DNA from: Neocallimastix lanati (nom. inval.)
Taxonomy: Eukaryota > Neocallimastigomycota > Neocallimastigomycetes > Neocallimastigales > Neocallimastigaceae
Direction of reading: 5' to 3'
NCBI GenBank assembly: GCA_016946835.1
Contig: JACVTC010000015.1
Coordinates: forward strand, 1,236,501-1,300,500
Length of the DNA stretch: 64,000 bases
Below are positions 32,374 to 42,050 of this stretch, piece after piece. The translations under genes were made by a program, and so were the position numbers. Under the pieces are notes generated by a model. That model was not told the DNA's origin and did no database searches. It worked only from the letters and a program-made list of their open reading frames with translations. Within the stretch, counting starts at the first letter, position 1. The number at the start of each line of letters is the position of its first letter.

Positions 32374-33243
32374 ATGGCTCTAGATTTCAAGGAATTGAAG
32401 AAGGAACTCAAAGGAATTGAAGTTCTTTCTAAAGAAAATTTAGATATCCAGACTTGGTACTCTGATATACAACTATGGGCTGAGTTACAAGATGTAACGG
32501 ATCCAAAGAAAATTTTTATTGCATGTGTCCTGACTTCCAAAGGTGAACCAAGAAAAATTATTCAGCAACTAGAAAATAAGGACCAGGAAGAAGATGAAGA
32601 ATCTGAAGATGATGATGAGGACTCAGAAAATGAAGATCCAGTAACTGGGTATCCCTCATTACCTCAAATAGTTGAAGCTCTGGAAACTTTTTATGGTGTG
32701 AAGGAAGATCAAAACCAACTCCTCAGAGAACTTCGCGCTTTAAAAATTGGAAGATTTGAAAAAGTCAAAAACTTCAATAAAAGGTACAGGTCACTATATC
32801 TAAAGTTAAATAAACAGAAAAAGAAACAGGTGAGCGTATTAGACTATGCGGAATCATTACAAAATAATAAAGAAGCCTGGAAAAGAGTATCATTGAAAGA
32901 CGAGATCTCTTTAGAAAAAGCCTTTACTGTTGCTGAAAAAGTAGATCGCTTGAGTTTAATCAGAGGAAATGACAACGGAAACTCTAGTATTCAACAAAAT
33001 CCATCGAATAATAATCATAATAATCACTCAAATCAAAGTTTTAGAAGAAAACCAGTAGTAGAACAAAAACCTATTGATAAGGGAATTGAGAGGGATGAGT
33101 TAGTATACAAAATGAGGAATCTCACTATTAAAACTTGCTATTTCTGTGGAGAGAAAGGACATTACCAACAACAATGTCCTAAACTTAGAGCAATAATCGA
33201 AGATAACAAAAATAAACTTTTTAGTAAAAATTTAAATCATTAA
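32374..33243 (+). CDS. Element 3 gag
   Basis: 289 residues starting MALDFKELKKELKGIEVL. It aligns with element 1 gag throughout: capsid-like helical region, acidic stretch (EEDEESEDDDEDSENED) and a C-terminal CCHC knuckle CYFCGEKGHYQQQC. The frame is open further upstream, but the first ATG is at 32374 and matches the start of similarity. It ends TTA AAT CAT TAA within the frameshift signal. Confidence 0.92.
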   Translation: MALDFKELKKELKGIEVLSKENLDIQTWYSDIQLWAELQDVTDPKKIFIACVLTSKGEPRKIIQQLENKDQEEDEESEDDDEDSENEDPVTGYPSLPQIVEALETFYGVKEDQNQLLRELRALKIGRFEKVKNFNKRYRSLYLKLNKQKKKQVSVLDYAESLQNNKEAWKRVSLKDEISLEKAFTVAEKVDRLSLIRGNDNGNSSIQQNPSNNNHNNHSNQSFRRKPVVEQKPIDKGIERDELVYKMRNLTIKTCYFCGEKGHYQQQCPKLRAIIEDNKNKLFSKNLNH

Positions 33244-33263
33244 TAGGGAGAAGAAGCACTCCC
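33231..33263 (+). promoter_or_regulatory. Element 3 -1 ribosomal frameshift signal
   Basis: Slippery T TTA AAT (33231-33237), 8-nt spacer CATTAATA containing the gag stop, then stem GGGAG (33246-33250) / CTCCC (33259-33263) with loop AAGAAGCA. Same geometry as elements 1 and 4. Confidence 0.86.
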
Positions 33264-36200
33264 GTCGTCAATAAAATAGCTTCTGTCAATTATCAGTCTT
33301 CTAATGAAATTAATGGAAACGAAATTGAAGAAGTCGAGGAAGATATAGAACTTCGTTCTTCTGATTTTGATGAGGAATACAATATTCTTTGTGCCATGAA
33401 AAGGAAATTAGATCAACTCAGTAAAAAGGTTGAGGCTAATGCAGAAAAGAGAAGGTACAAAACACTAAAAGACCAACCTCGTTCAATTTCCACTCCTGCT
33501 CTTAGAAAAAGAAGAGAACTAGAAATGACTGATAAGAATATGGACACTCTACCTCCTCCAACCCAACTTCATCCTTCTATTATCGCTCAACCAAGTATCA
33601 ATAAAGAAAAAAAAATTGAAAAGGAATTGAGAGATAGAGAAAGAGAGGAAGAAGCTAAAAGAATGGATTACCATCCTACAACTATAATTGAAGAAGATAT
33701 TCAATCAAAAGAGAAAAAGAAGGATAAGACCAAACAGGAATCTAGTACGACAGCGACGATTGAGAAAATTTCTAACTTACAAAAATCTGAAAAACTAAAT
33801 AACACAAGAAGAAGCAAGATGTATAGAAATATCCAATTAGTATCCAATGTAGAAGATTATGACGTTGCTACTGATCTTAACTCTACTAAATGTAATATTA
33901 CCTTTGGTCAATTGTTCAATGTTGCGCCAAAAATACGAGCTCAAGTAACGCAAGGTCTTAGGCTAGAAAAAGACTCGTCAAAAATTACTGGTGCCATCGA
34001 TAATGTCTATGCTTCTGCGGTATTAGTAAATAATATTGATCATTCCTATATTAGTAAATGTAAAGAAGTGCAAGAAGATGATATTGCCATGGTAGATGCC
34101 TCAGTAGATGGTGTTCCTGGTAAACTGCTTATTGACTCATGCAGTAATCTTAGTATAATTACTAAAAGGTACTTGGATAAGTTACCAAATCAATATGAGC
34201 CCATAGGAATTAGTCGTGGAAAAATTCGTTTAGCTACTCAAAATGATGAGTATTCAGAAGGAATAATAATTAGAGTCCCTGTCACAATTGGAAATCTTAC
34301 GTTTGATGTCGACTTTAGAATAATAGATAAGGAAGAACCATTCTATGATATGCTTATCAACCTAAAAACACAAGTTGATAATAAACTTTTTATTCATCCT
34401 ATTAGATATTGCCTTTGTCAAGTTAAACCAGATGGTTTAGTTGATAATATTGCCTCAATAAATAATCAACCTTTAGAAGAAGACAAATTGTTATGTATGC
34501 TCAAGAAAGTTCCTGAAGAAGGAGACTTAAAGAATAATTTAAAGAAAATCGAAGGATTACCTCCTAAGGAATATATTCATCATCCAAATTTTAAAGCTTC
34601 CTTAAATGAAAAATATCGAGATACAATTATTGCACTACTTGAAAATTTCATTGTAGTAGTAGCAACTTCCACAGAAGAACTTACACCTTCAAAACTTAAA
34701 CCCCACAAAATTAAACTTAAAGCCAATGCCAAACCATTTAAACAACGATACTACAGGTTATCAAAATTTAAGTCAGACATACTTAAGAACGAGATAATTA
34801 AATTAATCCACAAACAATTGATCGAACCTTCTTGTTCAGAATGGTCATCCCCAATTGTCTTGGTACCAAAACCAAACGGAAAATGGCGTTTATGTATAGA
34901 TTATAGAGGAGTAAATGATCGAACTGAAAAAGATGCTTACCCAATTCCCAATATTGATGAAATTTTTGATTGTTTAAATGGAGCTGTTGTATTTACAACA
35001 ATGGACCTTTATTCTGGATATCACCAAATTAAAATGGAAGAAGATAGCATAGAAATGACCACTTTTACTACTAGATTCGGAAATTACCAATTTAAAGTCA
35101 TGCCATTTGGATTAACTGGTGCTCCAGCTACCTTCCAACGAGAAATGAATCGTATTTTATTTCCTCTGGTAATTGTGTTTTCAACTTTATTGATGATATC
35201 CTCATTTTCTCCAAAAGTATTGAAGAACACATTGAACACATTAAACAAGTATTAGAAATCTTCAAGGAAAATGACCTAAAAATTAACATTGAAAAGTGCC
35301 ACTTTATGCAAACCGAAGTAGATGTCCTTGGCCATAGAGTTACCACTGAAGGACTAAAACCAATTGATAGTAAGGTGGAAGCTATTAAGAATTGGAAAGC
35401 TCCTTCTGACGTTCATGAACTTCGCTCATTCTTAGGATCAGTGGGATATTATCGAGATTTCATTCCGAACTATGCTCAAATAACTGCTCCTATCTGTAAG
35501 TTGCTTAGAAAGGGAGTTACGTATGAATGGAACGAACAACATCAGGAAAGATTTAATCTACTTAAGGAAAAATTGATTAATGCACCAATTCTTAAGTATC
35601 CAGATTTTGAGAAAGAGTTTATCATTCGAACAGATGCTTCGTATGAAGGAATTGGTGGAGTACTACTACAAAAGGATGAAAATGATGTAGAACATCCAGT
35701 ACACTTTGTAAGTCGAAGTCTTACTAAAGCTGAAAAGAATTATGGTATAACAGACTTAGAAGGAACAGCATTATATTATTGCATCACCAAGCTTAAACCA
35801 TATATCATGGGAAGTCCGTTTATAACTATCGTCTACACTGATCACAAACCCCTACTTGGACTATTTAAAAATAAGGAACCCAACAATGCTCGACAAACTA
35901 GATGGTGCCTCACGGCTAGTATGTTAAAAGTTGACATTCGTTACGAACAAGGGAAAAAGAATGTGGTTGCTGATGCCTTATCTAGAATGAAGAATCTTGA
36001 AGAAAAGAAAGTATTAGCAACCAAAATTAGTAATAATGAAGAAAACGATCTGCTATCCAAAGTTATTAAAGAATTCATTAACGAAAAGTTTACAAAAATA
36101 GATGGAGTAGAATACTTCATTGATGGAAACAATTATAGGAAATTAGTCACAGAAACTGACGAAAAGTTAAAACTTATATTCGAAGCTCATAAAATCGGCC

Positions 36201-37207
36201 ACGATGGTTATTACAAAACATACCAACGCTTGAGGAAAAGTTACTACTGGAATGATATGGTGAATGACATTAAAAGAGTCATATCCAAATGTGCCAAATG
36301 TCAATTGAATCGACTGCAACCGTACCCAGAACCCACGGAAAATATTCCAACTCAAGTGGAAGGTCCATTTACACATCTTGGTCTAGATATTATAGGTCCG
36401 CTAAAACCAACAAGTAACAATAACCAATATATTTTAGTAGTAGTAGATTACTTTACTAAGTGGGTAGAAGCCGAGCCTACTGAAAGTATTACTTCTAAAG
36501 ATGTAGTAAAATTCTTAATTAAAGTTTTCGCTCGTCATGGAGTTCCCCAAGTTATTACTACTGACAATGGGGTACAATTTACTTCCGATATGACCAAGGT
36601 ATTTCTCGATTTGTACGATGTTTATGTTAAGTTTGTTTCTACTTATCATCCTGAAAGCAATGGATTGACGGAAAATAGGAACAAAGAAATAGGCAAGCTA
36701 TTACGACTTCTAGGAACCGAAAATAGAGATTGGGACGAAGTATTACCGTCGGCTCTTTGGGCTCTTAGAACAGTTAAAAATTCTACAACTAATCATTCAA
36801 GTTTCGAATTAGTGTATGGCCGAGAAGATCAGCAACCCTTTAATATCGCAGCTAGACCGACTAAGGGAATTAATAAATCATCTGATGAAATCTTACTGGA
36901 AAAGTTTATCAATCATTATCGCTGGACTATGGAAGCTTGTGAAAATATCAAGAATGCCAATAAATATTGGGCTGCCAGACGAGAAGAAAAACAGAGCTGG
37001 AATAAAGTTAAAGAAATTAAAGCCGGAGATCTTGTGCTTGTTAGAAACTTTAGTAGAACTAAGTTGGAACCCTACTTTGTTGGACCATTAAAGGTAATTA
37101 AAAGGCAATTCAATACTGTTACTCTTGCAGACGTCAAGACCGGAATTCAAATGAACAGAAATGTTCATGTAAAGAATATAGTAAAGTATAACTCAGCTCT
37201 GGTATAG
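33237..37207 (+). pseudogene. Element 3 pol, disrupted in RT
   Basis: The -1 frame from the slippery site runs to a stop at 35255; the rest of pol continues in another frame to 37207. Compared with element 1, four bases are missing near 35166-35168 just before the FIDD catalytic motif, which causes the break. Otherwise all domains are recognisable: protease LLIDSCSN, RT LCIDYRGVN, RNase H IRTDASYEG, integrase zinc region (HKIGHDG..CAKCQ), DDE core (LDIIGP, TTDNGVQF, HPESNGLTEN) and a GPL version of the GPY/F module. Since the LTRs are nearly identical, the break is recent or a sequencing error. Confidence 0.9.
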
Positions 37208-37217
37208 CTTGAGTCTT

Positions 37218-37230
37218 TGTGGGGGCATCT
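37218..37230 (+). other. Element 3 polypurine tract
   Basis: TGTGGGGGCATCT directly before the 3' LTR. Confidence 0.75.
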
Positions 37231-38255
37231 TGATAAAGAATGCCCAAATAATGTTCTTTTGGTTATTCATCTTAAATGATTTATTTAACCCTTAAATAAA
37301 TTATTTGATTCTTTATTCTTTTGGAACTTTCTATATTCTAATAAATTCATCTATATTCCTAATTAGTACAAATTAAATTATACTATTTAAAAAAGTGTAT
37401 TTAATATTAATTCCTTATCTATACTACTTTTATTATTCTTATCTATATTTTATTATTATTAAAATCCTTATCAATATTATATAGTTTATTTTATCAATTT
37501 TCTTAATAGTTTATCAAAATCTTATCAATAATTCTTTTATTAATATTAAACTTATCAATATTAATTATTTCTTTGGAAAATTCCAGATTAAAAATTGTAT
37601 TAATGATTACTAATAAAAAAAAAAAAAAAAAATTAAACATAAAAGAAAATAGTTATATTATTATTATATGTTTTATTATAAATATTATATTATAAATTTG
37701 ATGAAATGATTATAAATTTTATATTAACAATTTAAATAATATTATTTTTCTAAACTTAGTAAAATTAAACTTTAGGATTAAATAAATATTACTAAAACAC
37801 AGAATTAATTTCTGTAAAATAAAAAAATTGTCTTTTAAAATATATAATTAAGTAGATTAGTAATAAATAATTAGTAATAGATTAATATATAAGCATTATT
37901 TATTATAAGTAAATAATAATTATATTAACAATAAAAAAAAAAAAAAATAATATAAAAATTATTAATAATAATTAATTTTTATTATACAAAGAAATGGCTT
38001 TACCATTTCTATTATTTTAAGAAAAAAATATAAATAACAGTAAAAAAATTGTATTTTTTTTTATATTGTAATTCTAACATTATAATTTTTAAATAAAAAA
38101 AAAATTAATAAAAGAATTATAAAAATCAAATTTTAAAAAGTTATATTGTTTATTTATTTTTTTGTTTATATTAATCTTTTATTTTTATTTTTATTATTGT
38201 TTTAATTTTATTTATAATTTTTGAATAATTTTTATAAAAACCCCGAACCAAACCA
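37231..38255 (+). repeat. Element 3 3' LTR
   Basis: 1025 bp, near-identical to 30154-31180; visible differences are A-run and T-run lengths and one substitution (ACTAAAACACAG against ACTAAACCACAG). Confidence 0.92.
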
Positions 38256-38259
38256 TTTT

Positions 38260-38840
38260 TGATACAATACAGCTAGAAATACGCAAGAAAATTAACAAAA
38301 GAGAAAATCCTATAATAATATAGTGAAAAATAATTACAATATATAATATACTAAATCATTATATAAATAGATTAAAAATTAATTAGACAGCCAATAATAT
38401 TCAAGATAAAATTAATTAATAAATTTAAAAGAAGAGAATGGAGAGTTTTTCTTGTTGTTTTAAAAATTCTAATTGAGTAAAATAATAGTTTTAGAGAACT
38501 TATAGTTTAGTTTAAATAATTAAGTAATTACTTATAGTTAAAGGATAAGAGTTGAATCCTACAATTATAAGTAAAATTATTATTAAGATATTAATATAAA
38601 TTGAATTATTAGAGATAGATAAAAATCATTATATTCAGAGGAATATAAATATAATTGTAATAATTATGTAAAATAAATAAATAAATAAAAACAAGATTCA
38701 AAAAGAAATAAATAAATTTTATTATTTGTGTAAATTATTATTTATTATCTTTGAGTTGGAATATATTATTTTACAAATTCCCTATTTGCTCGACCTCGTT
38801 ATAAATAGAAATCTGATACTTTATTACTTATATTGTATCA
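38260..38840 (+). repeat. Element 4 5' LTR
   Basis: 581 bp with perfect 9-bp terminal inverted repeats TGATACAAT and ATTGTATCA. No second copy is in the window, so the boundary rests on the inverted ends and the adjacent primer-binding site. Confidence 0.8.
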
Positions 38841-38848
38841 TAAATTTT

Positions 38849-38869
38849 TGGTGGAGAATCCGGGCGAGC
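38849..38869 (+). other. Element 4 tRNA primer-binding site
   Basis: TGGTGGAGAATCCGGGCGAG begins with the TGG complement of CCA, 8 bp after the LTR. It resembles the element 1/3 site (TGGTGGAGATATCGGGG) but implies a different tRNA or isoacceptor. Confidence 0.68.
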
Positions 38870-39195
38870 AAAATAAAATAATATGAAAACAATGAAAAGA
38901 AAATAATAATAATTAAATAATAGTTTGAATAATATTGATTTAATTTCTTTCTAATAAAACAAGCCTTTCAAAAAAAAAAAAAAAAAAATTTAGATTCTTT
39001 TTTTTATTTTATTTTATCTTATTTTATTTTTCTTTATTTTCTTTTTTTAAAATTTTTTTTACAAATAAAATACTTTATTAATCATATTATATAATATATC
39101 AATAATATAAAAATTTAATTACAAATATTCTACCTATTCTTAATTCTACATTTAACAATTTACATTAACATTAATTATAAAAAAAAAAAAAAAAA

Positions 39196-40341
39196 ATGAT
39201 TGATGCCGAAAAGTTACAAAGGGTTCTACCTCGCTTGAACGATTATGACAAAGACGTTGATACTTGGATTAACGACTTAGCTAAAACCCTAGAATTATAT
39301 GACATCGTCGAACCAAGAAAGATCTTCATTTGGGTATTAGAAGCCACAGATGAAGATGTACATGGAGATTTGAATTCTCTTAAAGTGAAAAAGGGAAATG
39401 AAGTGAAATATCCTTCCCTCAAGCAAATTCAATCGTGCATCGAAGAATACTTAAACATCACTGAAAATGATAAATGTTCTATTCTAAAGGATTTAAAAAT
39501 TAGTAACAATGAAACAATAAAAAAATTTAATTATAGACATAAAAGATTATATCACAGGCTAAGCAGAGACCGTCAACAATTTGTCTCCGTAAAAGACTAC
39601 ATAAATGCAATAAAAACTCGAATGTATCCTTGCTCAAGAGTATTGGAGGCTGAATGTGAAACATTAAGCGAAGCTTACAAGGTAGCTGAGGTTGCAGAAG
39701 AAACAGAGAGAGAGATGAATACAGTTTCATTCAATGAAAATAATTATCATAGTAATAATTTGATGATAGCTCAGAATAACAGAGGTTTATCGATTATGAA
39801 TCACCCATTCTATCAAGGATTTTTAGTAGGACAATCCCGTCGTCGTGGAATCCAGAGATATTTTAATCCTAATTATAATAATTATAACACTTATGGATAT
39901 AAAGATAATAATAATAATAGTCAATATTATAATAACTATAATAATTATTATAATAATAAAAACCTCAATGGAAATACTTATAATAATGTAAATGGAATTA
40001 ATAATAATACTAATTCAAAATATAACAGTCAAAATTTTAATAACTATAGAAACTATATGGAAAATAATAATCAATCTTACGGTAATAACAAACGAAATAT
40101 TGCGGCCTTTACCCCTGGAAATAATCTCATGTCGATCACTAACTTAAATGGTGATAACAAAAATAATAATCAAATTAAGGAGGTTAATACTTCCAATTTT
40201 GGTAATAATTTAAATAAACGACTTATCTGTTTCCGTTGCTCACAACCGGGACACAAATTTACGGATTGCCCCTATTCCTTTAAACAACTTGCAGAAATGG
40301 AAGAAAAAGCATCAAGTAGTACTAGCCATTTAAACCAATAA
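39196..40341 (+). CDS. Element 4 gag
   Basis: 381 residues. An N-terminal capsid-like region (LPRLNDYDKDVDTWINDLAK, KCSILKDLKISNNETIKKF) is distantly similar to element 1 and 3 gag. A long Asn/Tyr-rich low-complexity segment (about 215-340) follows, then a CCHC knuckle CFRCSQPGHKFTDC. The ATG follows an A run; start chosen as the first ATG. It ends in CAT TTA AAC CAA TAA within the frameshift signal. The frame is intact although pol is cut. Confidence 0.88.
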   Translation: MIDAEKLQRVLPRLNDYDKDVDTWINDLAKTLELYDIVEPRKIFIWVLEATDEDVHGDLNSLKVKKGNEVKYPSLKQIQSCIEEYLNITENDKCSILKDLKISNNETIKKFNYRHKRLYHRLSRDRQQFVSVKDYINAIKTRMYPCSRVLEAECETLSEAYKVAEVAEETEREMNTVSFNENNYHSNNLMIAQNNRGLSIMNHPFYQGFLVGQSRRRGIQRYFNPNYNNYNTYGYKDNNNNSQYYNNYNNYYNNKNLNGNTYNNVNGINNNTNSKYNSQNFNNYRNYMENNNQSYGNNKRNIAAFTPGNNLMSITNLNGDNKNNNQIKEVNTSNFGNNLNKRLICFRCSQPGHKFTDCPYSFKQLAEMEEKASSSTSHLNQ

Positions 40342-40361
40342 TTGGGAGAAGGATGACTCCC
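40329..40361 (+). promoter_or_regulatory. Element 4 -1 ribosomal frameshift signal
   Basis: Slippery T TTA AAC (40329-40335), 8-nt spacer CAATAATT with the gag stop, then stem GGGAG (40344-40348) / CTCCC (40357-40361) and loop AAGGATGA. Confidence 0.86.
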
Positions 40362-41139
40362 AGTAAACAAACCAACCAAGTAGAAAATAACCCAAAGACA
40401 CTTCCAATAATTAACAACTCACCTGAAGTCATTGCTACCGCCATCAAGAATACCAAAACAAAAAGTAAGAGTCTTACACCATCTAGAAGAGAAATATTAA
40501 AGAACAATCCAATTCCTATACAAACAACAGCAATGAATCATAATAATCATTTAGTGAGTTCAAATAATAAAAATAAACAATTAACTAATACTAATAAACA
40601 TAACAATAAATTAAATAAATTAAAAAGTAATACTATATCAGACAAGGGCGAAGAAGATGTCTTAATGTCTGAAATAAGCAATCAAGATTTTAATAAAAAT
40701 ACTAATGAGAGTAATAATACTTCAATATATAATGAGAATGATAACAATGAAATTCAAGAAGGTAATAACCAAATTGAGAATAATGATGACTTACCTATTA
40801 ATGAGACAGAAAAATTAAACTACCTAGATCCTTCCTTTATTACCGAAAAGAATATCAGGAGCGTGAAGAAATCTAATAAATTAAAAAGAGCACAAGAAAT
40901 TTTAGATAGTCCCACACAAGGTGATAATAAAATGAATAATAAAGAAGAAAATAAAGAAAGGCACATAAAATTAGTAGAAGAATTTGACGAATATCTGATA
41001 GAAGATTTAGTTAAAGAAATAGCTTCTACTGAAATTAATACTAAATTAGTACACTTACTTGATTTATTTCCGAAGTTTAGGGCAGCCTTTTCGAAAGCTT
41101 TAAAATTAAATCCTAGAAATTCTACAAGCACTCTATTAT
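40335..41139 (+). pseudogene. Element 4 pol fragment
   Basis: The -1 frame from the slippery site is open to the insertion of element 5's LTR. Only the N-terminal spacer is left: Lys/Asn-rich low complexity, then LLDLFPKFRAAFSKALKLN, which matches LLDVAPKIRSQVSQGLKLE of element 1 just upstream of the protease. No protease, RT or integrase remains. Confidence 0.82.
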
Positions 41140-41659
41140 TGTAACGATTTACACCCAATAAGTCTACACTAATAAGTAATTCGTTTTCTTAAAAAATTTG
41201 TTTTATTAATATTTTTTATTAAAATATAAAATTTATTATTATTTTTTTATTATTAATTAGTTATTGTAATATTTCGAATTACTTTTAACTAGTTAATAAA
41301 AGCACAAAGAAAAATTATTTTTTATTGAGAAATTCACGCTTATTTATACTTTTTCGGAAAAACAGTTTCGGAAAAAGTTAAGATTAACGAAAGTTCGAAA
41401 AATTAAGTTTTCTTTCTAGAAAATGAATCTTATAGAAAAATGATAAAATAATTATTAAAATAGAACTTTCTAGTTTCATTTAGTTATATAATATTAACCA
41501 AAGAAACTCTAGAACTTTCTACAATAATTTAATTAATTAACTAAAAATAATTTAGATTGGGAAAGGGTGTGAGTCGAACCTAAGAAGTTCGGCTTCATTG
41601 TCATGGTGTATTACCACCAGACTACAACAACAATTTTACTAACTCTACGATTCGTTACA
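41140..41659 (-). repeat. Element 5 LTR
   Basis: 520 bp with terminal inverted repeats TGTAACGA / TCGTTACA. It directly interrupts element 4 pol. It contains a tRNA-like segment described separately. Confidence 0.75.
41560..41631 (-). other. tRNA-like relic inside element 5 LTR
   Basis: On the minus strand TAGTCTGGTGG (41624-41614) resembles a Pol III box A and GGTTCGACTCA (41580-41570) a box B, with tRNA-like spacing of 44 bp. The acceptor and anticodon stems do not pair, so this is not called as a tRNA gene. It may be a tRNA-derived sequence captured by the LTR. Confidence 0.4.
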
Positions 41660-41675
41660 TGGTCCTCCTCCAGGA
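41660..41675 (-). other. Element 5 polypurine tract (candidate)
   Basis: On the minus strand CCTGGAGGAGGACCA ends at the LTR start TGTAACG. It would fit plus-strand priming of a minus-oriented element. On the plus strand the same bases (TGGTCCTCCTCC) look like a primer-binding site, but the coding direction favours a polypurine tract. Confidence 0.55.
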
Positions 41676-42050
41676 TTCGGATACCAGACGAATCTTAAAG
41701 TTAAACTAGACTACAATGAATAAATAAAATATTTAAGTGTGAATTTCTTTTTTGCTTAATAGTATGAAATAATAAAAATAATAATACATGATATTAATAA
41801 TTAATTACATGAAATAACATATTTAATAATTATTTTTGTTACATGATATTAATAAAGTTTATAGTTATTATAGATTTTTTTTTTTTTTTTTTTTATATAA
41901 GTTATAAAATAATATAAAGGAAAAATTAGGTTTTAACAATAATAATAAGTTTAATATTAATAATTTAAGAATATAATTTAATCATATAATTATATAATAT
42001 ACTATAAAATTTAAAGTTTAATAGAGATTCATTTTCTAGTTTAAGTTATT

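Larger units (their letters stand above)
30154..38255 (+). mobile_element. Ty3-type LTR retrotransposon 3 (pol frameshifted)
   Basis: 5' LTR, primer-binding site, unusually long leader with three hairpins, gag, -1 frameshift signal, pol split by a small deletion, polypurine tract and 3' LTR. The LTRs differ at only a few bases. The right flank is TTTTT (38256-38260). The original left flank is now at 23047-23051, separated from the element by the later insertion of element 2. It is the same family as element 1 by gag and pol similarity, but the LTRs differ. Confidence 0.95.
38260..41139 (+). mobile_element. Ty3-type LTR retrotransposon 4 (truncated in pol)
   Basis: 5' LTR, primer-binding site, gag, frameshift signal and the first part of pol, cut at 41139 by the LTR of element 5. 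No further pol or 3' LTR of this element is visible to the right. Its LTR start follows the TTTTT target of element 3, so before that insertion it sat next to tRNA-Ser copy 2. Confidence 0.88.

Noticed and set aside
41560-41631. Functional tRNA gene on the minus strand
   Set aside because: Box A and box B are present, but acceptor and anticodon stems do not pair; kept only as a tRNA-like relic.
41660-41680. Primer-binding site TGGTCCTCCTCC of a plus-oriented element
   Set aside because: The adjoining coding sequence is on the minus strand and the reverse complement is a good polypurine tract ending at the LTR.
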